In this document: piece after piece, positions 50,837 to 59,458 of the stretch
Layout of the letters: each line of letters begins with the position of its first letter
Position numbering within the stretch: the first letter of the stretch is position 1
Assembly (NCBI GenBank): GCA_028871475.1
Contig: JAGWMZ010000004.1
Span: 62,001 to 126,000 of the forward strand
Length of the DNA: 64,000 nt
Origin: Sphingomonadales bacterium
GTDB lineage: Bacteria; Pseudomonadota; Alphaproteobacteria; Sphingomonadales; Sphingomonadaceae
Direction of reading: 5' to 3'
Made by a program: the position numbers and the translations under genes
The notes under the pieces: model-generated
Told to the model about the DNA's origin: nothing
The model's database searches: none
Seen by the model: the letters and a program-made list of their open reading frames with translations, nothing else

Positions 50837-52189
50837 GTGCCAGCCTTGCGCGCCTTGCTGGCCCGGCTGGCCCCGCAGCAGATGCCGCTGCCCACACCGC
50901 GTGCGGTGCTGGTGCTGCTGGTGCTGGCGGGGCTGGGCCTTGGGCTGGCGGCACTGGTGCCCGGTGCCTGGGTCTTGCCGCCGCTGCTTGGGCTGGGCGT
51001 TCTGGCGCTGGTGCTGGTGGATGCGCGGCTGGCGGGCGGCGTTTCCGGGGCGCGCCTGCTTGCGCCCGATGAGGCGGAGGTCGGCGCTTCCGCACGGCTC
51101 AGCCTGCATGCGCGGCTGGCAGGCCCGGCCCGGCGGGTGGAGGCGGCGCTGGGCATGGATGCGCGGCTGGTGGCAGGCGGCGTGCTGCGTTTCAGCCTTG
51201 CGCCGGGTGAGGGCGGCCATGTCGGCGGGGCCGATATCGTGCCGCTGCGCCGGGGGCCGGCGCCTGTCGAGGCGATCTGGCTGCGCTGGCAGGGGCCGTT
51301 GGGGCTGGGCGCGCGGCAGATGCGGCAGGGCTGCGACCATGTGCTGCGCGTCACGCCCAATCTGGCGCTGCTGCGCTCGCGCAGCGTTCAGGCCTATCTG
51401 CGCGAGGCTGATTTTGGCCTGCTCGCCCGCCGCGTGCATGGCGAAGGCACGATGTTCGAGGCGCTGAGCGATTATCACCCTGGCATGGACCGGCGGCGCA
51501 TCGACTGGAAAGTCTCAGCCCGCCACGCGCATCTCTATGCCAAGGAGTATGAGGCCGAGCGGAGCAATCGCATCGTTCTGGCCTTCGATTGCGGGCAGGC
51601 GATGTGTGAGCCGGTCGATGGGCAGGCGCGGCTGGACCGGGCGATCAGCGCGGGGCTGGCGGCGGGCTGGGTGGCGCTGAAAAGTGGCGATCTGGTCTCG
51701 CTTTTCGGCTTTGCCGGGCGCGTTCTGCTCTCCACCCCCTTCGTTACCGATGCCAGCGGCTTTGCCCGTTTGCAGTCCGCCGCCGCTTTGCTGGATTATG
51801 AGCCGCGCGAGCCCAATTTCACGCTGGCGCTGGCAACGCTCGCCCAGCAGTTGCAGCGCCGCTCGCTCATCGTCGTCTTTTCCGATTTCACCGATCCCAC
51901 CAGCGCGCAGATGATGGTGGAGAGCATCGGGCGGCTGGTGGCGCGCCACCGGGTGCTGTTCGTCACCATGCAGGATGAGGAACTGGAAAGCGCCGCCCGC
52001 GCCGCGCCGGAGCGTTTGCAGGATGTGGCGACAGCCGTGGGTGCCGGGCAGTTGCTGCGGCAGCGCGCTTTGGTGACGGCGCAATTGCGCCAGATGGGCG
52101 TGGATGTGGTGGAGGCGCGCCATGACCGCATCGGTCTGGCGCTGATCGACAGCTATCTGGCGATCCGCCAGAAGGGAGGCATCGGGTGA
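50837..52189 (+). CDS. DUF58 domain (VWA-like) protein
   Basis: A 450-aa protein. Two N-terminal membrane helices (about 20-62) are followed by the DUF58 signature YHPGMDRRRIDWKVSARHAH and a VWA-like metal-site region (NRIVLAFDCGQAMCEP). The start is a GTG directly after the moxR TAA, and the stop overlaps the next gene's GTG (GTGA). Predicted MoxR partner. Confidence 0.9.
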   Translation: MPALRALLARLAPQQMPLPTPRAVLVLLVLAGLGLGLAALVPGAWVLPPLLGLGVLALVLVDARLAGGVSGARLLAPDEAEVGASARLSLHARLAGPARRVEAALGMDARLVAGGVLRFSLAPGEGGHVGGADIVPLRRGPAPVEAIWLRWQGPLGLGARQMRQGCDHVLRVTPNLALLRSRSVQAYLREADFGLLARRVHGEGTMFEALSDYHPGMDRRRIDWKVSARHAHLYAKEYEAERSNRIVLAFDCGQAMCEPVDGQARLDRAISAGLAAGWVALKSGDLVSLFGFAGRVLLSTPFVTDASGFARLQSAAALLDYEPREPNFTLALATLAQQLQRRSLIVVFSDFTDPTSAQMMVESIGRLVARHRVLFVTMQDEELESAARAAPERLQDVATAVGAGQLLRQRALVTAQLRQMGVDVVEARHDRIGLALIDSYLAIRQKGGIG

Positions 52190-53241
52190 GCGGCTGGGTC
52201 GATGGGGTCAAGGCAAGGCTGGGCCGCCGCGCGCCTGAGGAGGGCGCGATTGCCGCCGCCTTCCTGCGCTCCGACCGCTTCCGGCAGGAACGCGAAGGTG
52301 ACTGGAAAAGGCTGGAGGGCATCGTCACAAGGCTGGAGCAGGGGCGGCTGCGCGCTCTGTCCGATGCCGATGTGCTCGATCTGCCGGTGCTTTATCGTGG
52401 CCTTGTCTCCTCGCTTTCGATCGCGCGGGAAACATCGCTGGATGTCGCCACGACCCATTGGCTGGAAGGTCTGGCCCAGCGCGCCTGGTTTCAGCTTCAC
52501 GGCAGCCGTCAGGGTTTTGGCGCATGGCTGAAGGGTTTCTTCACCGGGGGGTGGAGCCGGGCGGTGCGCGCCATGGGGCTGGATGTGTGGATTGCCTTTG
52601 GCATTCTGGTGGCGGGCACGGTGCTGGGCTGGCTGCTGGTGGCGCATGATGCGGGCTGGTACGGCGCGCTGATGGGCGGCGAGAGCGTGCGCGTGCCCGG
52701 CGCCACGCGCGAGGCGCTGCGCGGCACGCTGTTTGGCGGGCAGCGTGAGGATGGACTGGGCCTGTTTGCCACCTATCTCTTTGGCCATAATGCCCAGATT
52801 TCCATTCTCTGCTTCGCACTGGGCTTTGCCTTTGGCGTGCCCACGCTGATGCTGCTGGTGCAGAATGCCGGGATGCTGGGCGCGATGCTCTGGCTGTTCC
52901 ACGGCCAGGGGCTGACGGTGGAGGTGGTGGGCTGGCTCTGTATCCATGGCACGACCGAGCTTCTCGCCATCACGCTGGCCGGGGCGGCGGGCCTGCATGT
53001 CGGGCGGGCGATGGCATTTCCGGGGCAGCGCGGCGCGCTGGCGGCCATGGCCGATGCGGGCGGGCGCGCCGCGGTGGTGATGCTGGGCGTGGTGCTGATG
53101 CTGGTGGTGGCGGGGCTGCTCGAAGGGTTCGCGCGGCAGCTCATTCAGGATACCGGCGCGCGTCTGGCGGTGGGCGGCAGCATGCTGGCGCTGTGGCTGG
53201 CCTATTTCTTCGCCTATGGTCGCAAGGCTTCTCATGGTTGA
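52186..53241 (+). CDS. SpoIIM-family (DUF95) membrane protein
   Basis: A 351-aa protein with a cytoplasmic N-terminal 120 residues and about five membrane helices from residue 130 on. The family string FGHNAQISILCFALGFAFGV is present. The start is a GTG overlapping the DUF58 stop. In non-sporulating bacteria these proteins accompany MoxR and RDD genes; their role is unknown. The following gene starts inside its last codons. Confidence 0.87.
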   Translation: MSGWVDGVKARLGRRAPEEGAIAAAFLRSDRFRQEREGDWKRLEGIVTRLEQGRLRALSDADVLDLPVLYRGLVSSLSIARETSLDVATTHWLEGLAQRAWFQLHGSRQGFGAWLKGFFTGGWSRAVRAMGLDVWIAFGILVAGTVLGWLLVAHDAGWYGALMGGESVRVPGATREALRGTLFGGQREDGLGLFATYLFGHNAQISILCFALGFAFGVPTLMLLVQNAGMLGAMLWLFHGQGLTVEVVGWLCIHGTTELLAITLAGAAGLHVGRAMAFPGQRGALAAMADAGGRAAVVMLGVVLMLVVAGLLEGFARQLIQDTGARLAVGGSMLALWLAYFFAYGRKASHG

Positions 53242-54115
53242 GCGTATCGACCCGCGCCGCCGCATCCTCATCACGCCCGAGGGGCTGGCGCTGCCCTTTA
53301 CCCTTGCCTCGCGCGGCAGCCGCTTCGTGGCCTTGCTGATCGACCTCATCTGCATGGGGCTGGTGCTGTTTCTGGCGCTGCTGGCGCTGGGCCAGATGGC
53401 GGGCGGGCTGACCAAGATTGAGGCCGGCACGCGCGGGCATGATGCCACCGGCCATGCCCTGCAGGCCTTGGTGGCCTTCTGGATCATTCTGGCCTTTCTC
53501 ATCCGCAACGCATGGTTCATCGCCTTCGAACTGGGCCCGCGCGGCGCCACGCCGGGCAAGCGGATCATGCGGCTGCGCATCGCCACGCGCGATGGCGCGC
53601 GGTTGACGCCGGAAAAGGTCATTGCGCGCAACCTGCTGCGCGACATCGAGATTTTCCTGCCGATCTCGATGGTCATCTCGGCCATGGGCGAGAGTGACGG
53701 CACGGGCTGGATCGCGGCGGGCTGGTTCCTTATCTTCGCGCTTCTGCCGCTCTTCAGCCGCGACCGGCTGCGCGCGGGGGATCTGGTGGCGGGGACGTGG
53801 GTCGTCGAGCGACCGCGCAAGGCGCTGGCCCGCGTGCTGACGGCGCGGGACGGCGAGACGGAGGGCTATCGCTTCCGCGATGGCGATCTGGCGGTTTACG
53901 GCGAATATGAGCTGCAGCGACTCGAGGAGGTGCTGCGCCTGCGCAAGCCCGATGCCATGGCGCTGGTGGCCCAGACCATTGCCGAGAAGATCGGCTGGAG
54001 TGCGCCGCAGGGCGAGGATGTCGGCCCGTTTCTCGATGCCTATTACGCCCAGCTTCGCGCCCGGCTGGAAGGGGGCATGCGCATGGGCCGACGAAAGGCC
54101 GACAAGCACGGCTGA
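53234..54115 (+). CDS. RDD family membrane protein
   Basis: A 293-aa protein: the RDD domain has two or three helices (about 32-55, 78-100 and 160-180), with R-x-x-A-x-x-I-D (RFVALLIDLI) and GATPGKRIMRLRI. A charged cytoplasmic C-terminal half follows. ATG 53234 overlaps the SpoIIM gene by 8 bp. Last gene of the MoxR operon; ispG follows after 90 bp. Confidence 0.87.
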   Translation: MVERIDPRRRILITPEGLALPFTLASRGSRFVALLIDLICMGLVLFLALLALGQMAGGLTKIEAGTRGHDATGHALQALVAFWIILAFLIRNAWFIAFELGPRGATPGKRIMRLRIATRDGARLTPEKVIARNLLRDIEIFLPISMVISAMGESDGTGWIAAGWFLIFALLPLFSRDRLRAGDLVAGTWVVERPRKALARVLTARDGETEGYRFRDGDLAVYGEYELQRLEEVLRLRKPDAMALVAQTIAEKIGWSAPQGEDVGPFLDAYYAQLRARLEGGMRMGRRKADKHG

Positions 54116-54205
54116 AGCGTGCCTGCCAGCCATTTGCGGCGGGCGAGCGATGCGCTATAGGGCATGCAAACGGGGATCCCCCTCCTCACAATCCAAGGAC
54201 TCTTC

Positions 54206-55339
54206 ATGTCTTCAGTGCGTCCATGGCGTGACATTGCGCGCCGCCAAAGCCGTCAGATCATGGTGGGCAAGCTGCCCGTGGGCGGCGATGCCCCGATTTC
54301 GGTGCAGACCATGACCAACACGCTGACCAGCGACCCGGTGGCCACGATCAACCAGATCCGCCGCTGCGAGGATGCGGGCGCCGACATCATTCGTGTGTCC
54401 TGCCCCGATGTGGAAAGCACCGCCGCCTTCAAGCAGATCGCCAAGGCGGCCCGCGTGCCCTTGGTGGCCGACATCCATTTCCACTACAAGCGCGCGCTGG
54501 AAGCGGCCGATGCTGGCGCGGCCTGCCTGCGCATCAACCCGGGCAACATCGGCGGCAGCGACCGCGTGGCCGAAGTGGTGCGTGCGGCCAAGGCCAATGG
54601 CTGCGCGATCCGCATCGGCGTGAATGCGGGGTCTTTGGAGAAGGACCTGCTGGAAAAGTATGGCGAGCCTTGCCCCGAGGCGCTGGTCGAATCGGCGCTG
54701 GATCACATCAAGCTGCTGCAGGACCATGACTTCCACGAATATAAGGTGGCGGTGAAGGCGTCGGACGTGTTCCTGGCGGTCAGCGCCTATATGCAGCTGG
54801 CCGATGTGGTGGATTGTCCGCTGCATCTGGGCATCACCGAGGCTGGCGGCCTCATCGGCGGCACGGTGAAGAGTGCCATCGGCATGGGCAATTTGCTGTG
54901 GGCGGGCATTGGCGACACGATCCGCGTCTCGCTCTCGGCCGAGCCGGAAGAGGAAGTGCGTGTCGGTTACGAAATCCTGAAATCGCTGGGCCTGCGCACG
55001 CGCGGCGTTCGCGTGGTGTCCTGCCCGTCCTGCGCGCGTCAGGGTTTCGACGTGATCCGCACCGTGGCAGCGCTGGAAAGCCGCCTGTCGCACATCAAGA
55101 CGCCGATTTCGCTCTCGGTGCTGGGCTGCGTGGTGAACGGGCCCGGCGAAGCGCGCGAGACCGACATTGGCCTGACCGGCGGCGGCAATGGCAAGCACAT
55201 GGTCTATTTGTCGGGCGTGACCGACCATGTGGTGAACAGCGATGCCATGCTCGACCATATTGTCGAACTGGTGGAAGCCAAGGCCGCCGAGATGGAAGCG
55301 GCCAGTGCCGAGGCAGACAGCGCCGTTCCGGCTGAGTAA
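54206..55339 (+). CDS. ispG: (E)-4-hydroxy-3-methylbut-2-enyl-diphosphate synthase
   Basis: A 377-aa GcpE enzyme, the sixth step of the MEP isoprenoid pathway, reducing MEcPP to HMBPP with a 4Fe-4S cluster. The family strings [18 protein letters not shown] and RINPGNIG are present. The cluster cysteines are in [11 protein letters not shown] and [14 protein letters not shown] lies 7 nt before ATG 54206. It supplies precursors for the carotenoid operon at the left of the window, though unlinked. A strong terminator follows. Confidence 0.95.
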   Translation: MSSVRPWRDIARRQSRQIMVGKLPVGGDAPISVQTMTNTLTSDPVATINQIRRCEDAGADIIRVSCPDVESTAAFKQIAKAARVPLVADIHFHYKRALEAADAGAACLRINPGNIGGSDRVAEVVRAAKANGCAIRIGVNAGSLEKDLLEKYGEPCPEALVESALDHIKLLQDHDFHEYKVAVKASDVFLAVSAYMQLADVVDCPLHLGITEAGGLIGGTVKSAIGMGNLLWAGIGDTIRVSLSAEPEEEVRVGYEILKSLGLRTRGVRVVSCPSCARQGFDVIRTVAALESRLSHIKTPISLSVLGCVVNGPGEARETDIGLTGGGNGKHMVYLSGVTDHVVNSDAMLDHIVELVEAKAAEMEAASAEADSAVPAE

Positions 55340-55361
55340 ATAGGCTTTGGCTATGTTGCGG

Positions 55362-55400
55362 CCCGCCACCCCTTTGCGGGGTGGTGGGTCGTTGTTTTTT
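55362..55400 (+). terminator. Rho-independent terminator after ispG
   Basis: CCCGCCACCCC (55362-55372) pairs with GGGGTGGTGGG (55378-55388) with one G-T pair, followed by TCGTTG and a T6 run. Confidence 0.88.
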
Positions 55401-55459
55401 GCACGCCATCCGCGTGCTTTTTCACATTTCCTAACCTTTAGGCGCCAGTTTCAGCCTTC

Positions 55460-56026
55460 ATGAACCCCCTTGTCCGCAATGCGCTGATCATGGTCGCCGT
55501 GCTGTTTGCCATGGCGCAGGTCTTTACGCATCACGCGGCCAGCACGCAGGCCTCTGCGGTTGGTGCGGCAGCGTCGCCGTCAGGCCAGATGGCAGACACC
55601 AGCGAGCCCTATAATCCATGGGGCAAGGCGCAGGTCAGCCCCGTCACCCACCGCGCCATCGAGCCCAAGGTGTTGACGCGTGACGAAACCGGGCAGTTTC
55701 ACGTCAACGCCGCCGTCAACGGGCGCGAAATCCGCTTTCTGGTCGATACGGGCGCCGATCTGGTGGCGCTGACGCCGCAGGCCGCGCAGGATCTGGGGCT
55801 GAACATTCGGCCTGAGGATTACAAACCCGTGCTGCGCACCGCTTCCGGCCCGGGGATGGGGGCGCCGGTCTGGCTCGACAGTGTGGAGCTGGTGGGCCGC
55901 CAGCTGGACCATCAGCGCGCGGTGGTGGCACAGGGGGTGCCGGAAAATCTGCTGGGCCAGTCGGTGCTGCGCCGTCTGGGGCGGGTGGAACTGAAGGGTG
56001 ACACGATGGTGCTGGCGCCGAATTGA
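55460..56026 (+). CDS. Retropepsin-like aspartic protease, membrane-anchored (TIGR02281 type)
   Basis: A 188-aa protein with an N-terminal membrane anchor (about 7-24) and a single retropepsin-like domain with the active-site triplet in FLVDTGADLVALT. The second half carries NLLGQSVLRRLGRVELKGD. Family members are clan AA peptidases of the periplasmic side; the substrate is unknown. It may share a transcript with the GNAT gene 48 bp downstream. Confidence 0.88.
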   Translation: MNPLVRNALIMVAVLFAMAQVFTHHAASTQASAVGAAASPSGQMADTSEPYNPWGKAQVSPVTHRAIEPKVLTRDETGQFHVNAAVNGREIRFLVDTGADLVALTPQAAQDLGLNIRPEDYKPVLRTASGPGMGAPVWLDSVELVGRQLDHQRAVVAQGVPENLLGQSVLRRLGRVELKGDTMVLAPN

Positions 56027-56074
56027 TGGCGTGATGGCTTGCGCGGGCAGGTCGGCTTTGGCAGTCCTGCGTGC

Positions 56075-56578
56075 ATGACGATGTCCATCCGCCCCGCCGC
56101 GCCTGCCGATATTCCCGCCATCTGCGGTTTCATCCGCGATCTGGCCGAATATGAAAAACTGTCTCACGAGGTGCGTTTCGATGAGGCCGCTTTGGAGCGG
56201 CATCTCTTCGGCCCGCGCCCCATGGCAGAGGTGCTGATCGGCGAGCTGGATGGTACGGCGCAGGGCTTTGCGCTCTTCTTTCATAATTTCTCGACCTTCG
56301 AGGGGCGTCCGGGGATCTATCTGGAAGACCTCTATGTCCGCCCGCAGGCACGCGGTGCAGGCCTTGGCAAGGCGCTGCTCGCCGCGCTGGCCGCTGTTGC
56401 GGTGGAGCGGGATTGCGCCAGGCTGGAATGGTCGGTGCTGGACTGGAACGAACCCTCGATTCGTTTCTACCGTTCCCTGGGGGCTGTCCCCATGGAGGAA
56501 TGGACTGTGATGAGGGTGCAAGGAGCCGTTTTGGATCAACTCGCCGCAGGTGGCATGGTTCCCGCCGATTTCCGTTAG
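56075..56578 (+). CDS. GNAT N-acetyltransferase
   Basis: A 167-aa GNAT with the acetyl-CoA loop VRPQARGAGLGKALL near residues 89-103 and the C-terminal WSVLDWNEPSIRFYRSLGA typical of the diamine/thialysine-type subgroup. Substrate not assignable. ATG 56075 or 56081 are both possible starts; the upstream frame is not conserved. Confidence 0.88.
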   Translation: MTMSIRPAAPADIPAICGFIRDLAEYEKLSHEVRFDEAALERHLFGPRPMAEVLIGELDGTAQGFALFFHNFSTFEGRPGIYLEDLYVRPQARGAGLGKALLAALAAVAVERDCARLEWSVLDWNEPSIRFYRSLGAVPMEEWTVMRVQGAVLDQLAAGGMVPADFR

Positions 56579-56612
56579 AAAAATTTACAACTGTGGCTTA
56601 TAAGTCACGACC

Positions 56613-57332
56613 ATGACGGGATCGCTGAATCGACGTAACCTGCTCGCGGGTGGGCTCTGGATGGGTGTTGGGCTGATTGGGCCGGCAAAACTTTTGGCAC
56701 ATGGCCACAGGTCGGTGGTTCACGCGCCCAAACCCACCCCCGCGCCTGCTTTTGAAACCATCCCCGGTTTTGAAAAAGCCCCGCCGATTTCCAATGTTTA
56801 CGACGTTCTCACGCCTTACGAGCGGCGGATCGTCGCCATTGCGCGCGAACAGATGGACCGGATGGGCAACCAGGTGGCGCATCGCGACCTCGTGGCCGTG
56901 GCCGATTTCGCCCGGCCATCGAACCTGCCGCGTCTGCATTTCGTCAATCTGGAAACCGGCCGTCTCGATTCGCAATATGTCGCCCATGGGCGCGGATCGG
57001 ACCCGCAGCATGATGGTTGGCTGAAAAAGTTCTCGAACACGGTGAACTCGGAAGCTACCTCGCGCGGGGCCTATTCCACTGCGGCCATTTACAATGGCAA
57101 ATATGGCCCCTCCATCCGTTTGCGCGGGCTGGATCAGGACAATTCCAACGCCTGGGATCGCGCCATCGTGATGCACCCGGCCTGGTATGCCGCGCCCGAC
57201 ATGCTCTCCAAATATGGTAAGCTGGGCCGGTCTGAAGGCTGCTTTGCCATGGACCCGGACAAGTTCAACGAAGCGCTGACGCGTCTGGCCGCCGGGCGGT
57301 TGTTGTTCGCTGACAAGATTGGTGAAGTTTAA
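56613..57332 (+). CDS. L,D-transpeptidase-like (YkuD-type) exported protein
   Basis: A 239-aa protein. The N-terminus NRRNLLAGGLWMGVGLIG resembles a Tat-like signal without a full twin-Arg consensus. The catalytic region has the HGRGSD and S-x-GC elements (YGKLGRSEGCFAMD, Cys as nucleophile) of the murein L,D-transpeptidase catalytic domain family. Probably modifies peptidoglycan in the periplasm. Convergent with another L,D-transpeptidase gene, with composite repeat copy 7 between them. Confidence 0.82.
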   Translation: MTGSLNRRNLLAGGLWMGVGLIGPAKLLAHGHRSVVHAPKPTPAPAFETIPGFEKAPPISNVYDVLTPYERRIVAIAREQMDRMGNQVAHRDLVAVADFARPSNLPRLHFVNLETGRLDSQYVAHGRGSDPQHDGWLKKFSNTVNSEATSRGAYSTAAIYNGKYGPSIRLRGLDQDNSNAWDRAIVMHPAWYAAPDMLSKYGKLGRSEGCFAMDPDKFNEALTRLAAGRLLFADKIGEV

Positions 57333-57347
57333 GGGTTAAGAAGGGAA

Positions 57348-57577
57348 GAGCAGGGGTGTTACACCCCTGCACCCCGTTACGTCTTCCGGCGAGAGCGTGG
57401 TGGCGCACAATCGGTGCGCGGGAACTTTCAACCAGCGCCACCGAACAGCGCCGCGGGCTCTAAAATTCCGGAAAACCGGCTATCCGCCCTGCCTGCGGCG
57501 CAGCAAACCCAGCGCTTTGGCCGCACCCTATGCGCAACGCCGACAACAATAGGGAGCGCGAGGGCGATGGCCCTCGC
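57348..57577. repeat. Composite repeat, copy 7 (complete, partly degenerate)
   Basis: The left hairpin GCAGGGGTGT-T-ACACCCCTGC (57348-57368) is a perfect 10-bp stem. The linker CCCGTTACGTCTTCC follows. The central inverted repeat is decayed (GCGCCGCGGGC near 57446 with GCCTGCGGCGC near 57497). The right hairpin is 57558-57577 (GCGAGGGC, GATG, GCCCTCGC), preceded by AGGGA. It lies between two convergent transpeptidase genes. Confidence 0.85.
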
Positions 57578-57610
57578 ACGTCTCTTTCCTTCCCGAAACT
57601 CCAAAAATCC

Positions 57611-59215
57611 TTACAAAGGATCTTCCGCCACGATCACTTCCTGCGTGCTCGTCCGCTGGGTGGTGTGCGGAACACGCGGGGCGTGCATGCTGGCCAGCAC
57701 GGCGCCATCGCGGCCATAGAGGTCCTTGTAGGTGGTCATCTGCCCATCCACGTTCAGGCCCATGGTGGTGTAGGTGATGTAGACGGGGATCGACTGCTTG
57801 AGCACCACCCGCTTATATTTCAGCGAGTGGTAGAGCTCGTTGCCTTCCTCCGGCGTCAGGTCGTGGCGCAGCTGGGCGATGGTCATGCCAAGCGCCAGCG
57901 CGTTCTCAGTGCGGATACAGCCGTGGGAGTAGGCGCGCACCGGCGTGTTGAACAGCGCCTTGGCAGGCGTGTCATGCAGATAGATGGCCTGCGAGTTGGG
58001 CATGTCGATCTTCATGCGGCCCAGCGAATTGGTGTCGCCCGGTTCCTGCACCACATTGTAGCTGCCATTGGCGTTTTTGGTGACTTTGTAGCCCTTGCGT
58101 GGGCGGGCCAGCAGCTTCTCGGCCAGCCCTTCATGCTGAATGATCGATTGGGGCACCGTCCAGGTCGGGTTGAAGACCACCGCCTCGATATGTTCGGCCA
58201 ATTGCGGCGTAGCGGTACGGCCCGGCTTGCCCACCACGGTCTTGTAGGTTTTGAGCACCTTGCCGCCGATGGTGAAGCGCAGCATGAATTCGGGCACATT
58301 GGTGATGAGATAGACCGAGCCCAGATCGCGCGGCATCCAGCGCCAGCGTTCCATGTTGATGCGGATAAGGTCGCGGGTGGCGCGGTCGGTCTTGGGCGTG
58401 GCGGCAAGGGCTGCTTTCAGCGCGGCATAGTCGCGATAGGTCGGGTCGAGGCTGGCCAGCACGCCGGGCACATCATGGGTGGCCAGCGCCTTGTCGATGA
58501 GATCATGGGTGGGGTCGGTGTCGACATCGGTATCCACGGCAAACCACTGGATGCGGCTGTCCATGGGGGTGCGGCCATCGCGCAGATCCTCGGCCAGCCA
58601 GTCAAAGGCGCGGCTGGCCACCTGATCGAGCGTCTGGCCCGGCCCGCCCAGAATGGCGGCGGCCAGATCCTGCGGCTTGTAATCGGCGGGGTAGAGCCCT
58701 TCGGCACCGATGCCCTTGATGGTGGCGAGCAGCGCCTGCGCGTCGGCCAGCGTCCATGTGCGGATGGGCTCTTCGGCCGGCTCGATGGTGGTCACCTCGC
58801 GGGTCTGCGGCGCGGGTGAGGCCGAACTGGCGGGCTGGGCATCGATATGGGGGGCGGGCAGCGGAGTGGGGCTGGCCTGCGGGGTTGGCCTGGCCTGCGG
58901 CGTTGACGTGGCCTGCGGCGTGGAGCGGGCCTGCGGCGTGGAGCGGGCCTGCGGCGTGGAGCGGGCCTGCGGAGCGGCGGGCGCGCTGTCCTGACGCATG
59001 GCGGCGGGCAGGATCGAGGTGGGGGCAGGCGTGCGCCGGGGTGCGGTGTGAGTGGTGGAACCGTCGTTTTGAGCGGTCTGACTGCCATTGGCCTGTGCGC
59101 CGGTGGGCAGGGTCAGGGCGATCGCCGGCAGGAGCATGGCGGCGCCTGCCAGCCACAGCCCTGCGCTGCGCTGGCCAAAGGTGCTGGTGCCGGGGCGGTG
59201 CTGCTTGCCTGCCAT
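57611..59215 (-). CDS. L,D-transpeptidase with Pro/Thr/Gln repeat linker
   Basis: A 534-aa exported enzyme. A signal peptide (hydrophobic residues about 19-42) is followed by a disordered linker with tandem ARSTPQ hexapeptides (about 82-115). A peptidoglycan-binding/scaffold region comes next, then the YkuD domain with the catalytic His/Cys in YSHGCIRTENALALG. It makes 3-3 cross-links or attaches proteins to peptidoglycan. ATG 59215 has AGGGA upstream. Convergent with the smaller YkuD-type gene. Confidence 0.9.
   Translation of the reverse strand: MAGKQHRPGTSTFGQRSAGLWLAGAAMLLPAIALTLPTGAQANGSQTAQNDGSTTHTAPRRTPAPTSILPAAMRQDSAPAAPQARSTPQARSTPQARSTPQATSTPQARPTPQASPTPLPAPHIDAQPASSASPAPQTREVTTIEPAEEPIRTWTLADAQALLATIKGIGAEGLYPADYKPQDLAAAILGGPGQTLDQVASRAFDWLAEDLRDGRTPMDSRIQWFAVDTDVDTDPTHDLIDKALATHDVPGVLASLDPTYRDYAALKAALAATPKTDRATRDLIRINMERWRWMPRDLGSVYLITNVPEFMLRFTIGGKVLKTYKTVVGKPGRTATPQLAEHIEAVVFNPTWTVPQSIIQHEGLAEKLLARPRKGYKVTKNANGSYNVVQEPGDTNSLGRMKIDMPNSQAIYLHDTPAKALFNTPVRAYSHGCIRTENALALGMTIAQLRHDLTPEEGNELYHSLKYKRVVLKQSIPVYITYTTMGLNVDGQMTTYKDLYGRDGAVLASMHAPRVPHTTQRTSTQEVIVAEDPL
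58874..58981. repeat. 18-bp tandem repeats coding ARSTPQ units
   Basis: CTGCGGCGTGGAGCGGGC is repeated about three times exactly, with two or three degenerate copies alongside. On the minus strand they encode Ala-Arg-Ser-Thr-Pro-Gln units in the linker of the transpeptidase. Copy number is likely variable between strains. Confidence 0.85.
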
Positions 59216-59458
59216 GTATCGTGGTCCCTGTTCGTGTCGCGTCGCCGGCTGGTCATGGCCGACCCTGAAGATAGTATGCCTGTATGGCCGTTCGAGGTCC
59301 ACGCATCGGGCATCGCACCTTGCCTAGCGATGAATTTTTACGGAGCGGGCCGCCTCAATCACCAAATTTTACCGTTATGGTGAGAAATTTCCAGCAGCAG
59401 GAACCTAAAGTGGGTGGTGTCGATTTTACTGTCCCGCAAAACCCTCTAGGGCGCGGGG

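Noticed and set aside
4541..57577. Composite repeats as CRISPR repeats or riboswitches
   Set aside because: Copies are dispersed, not arrayed with spacers, and lie after stop codons, not in gene leaders.
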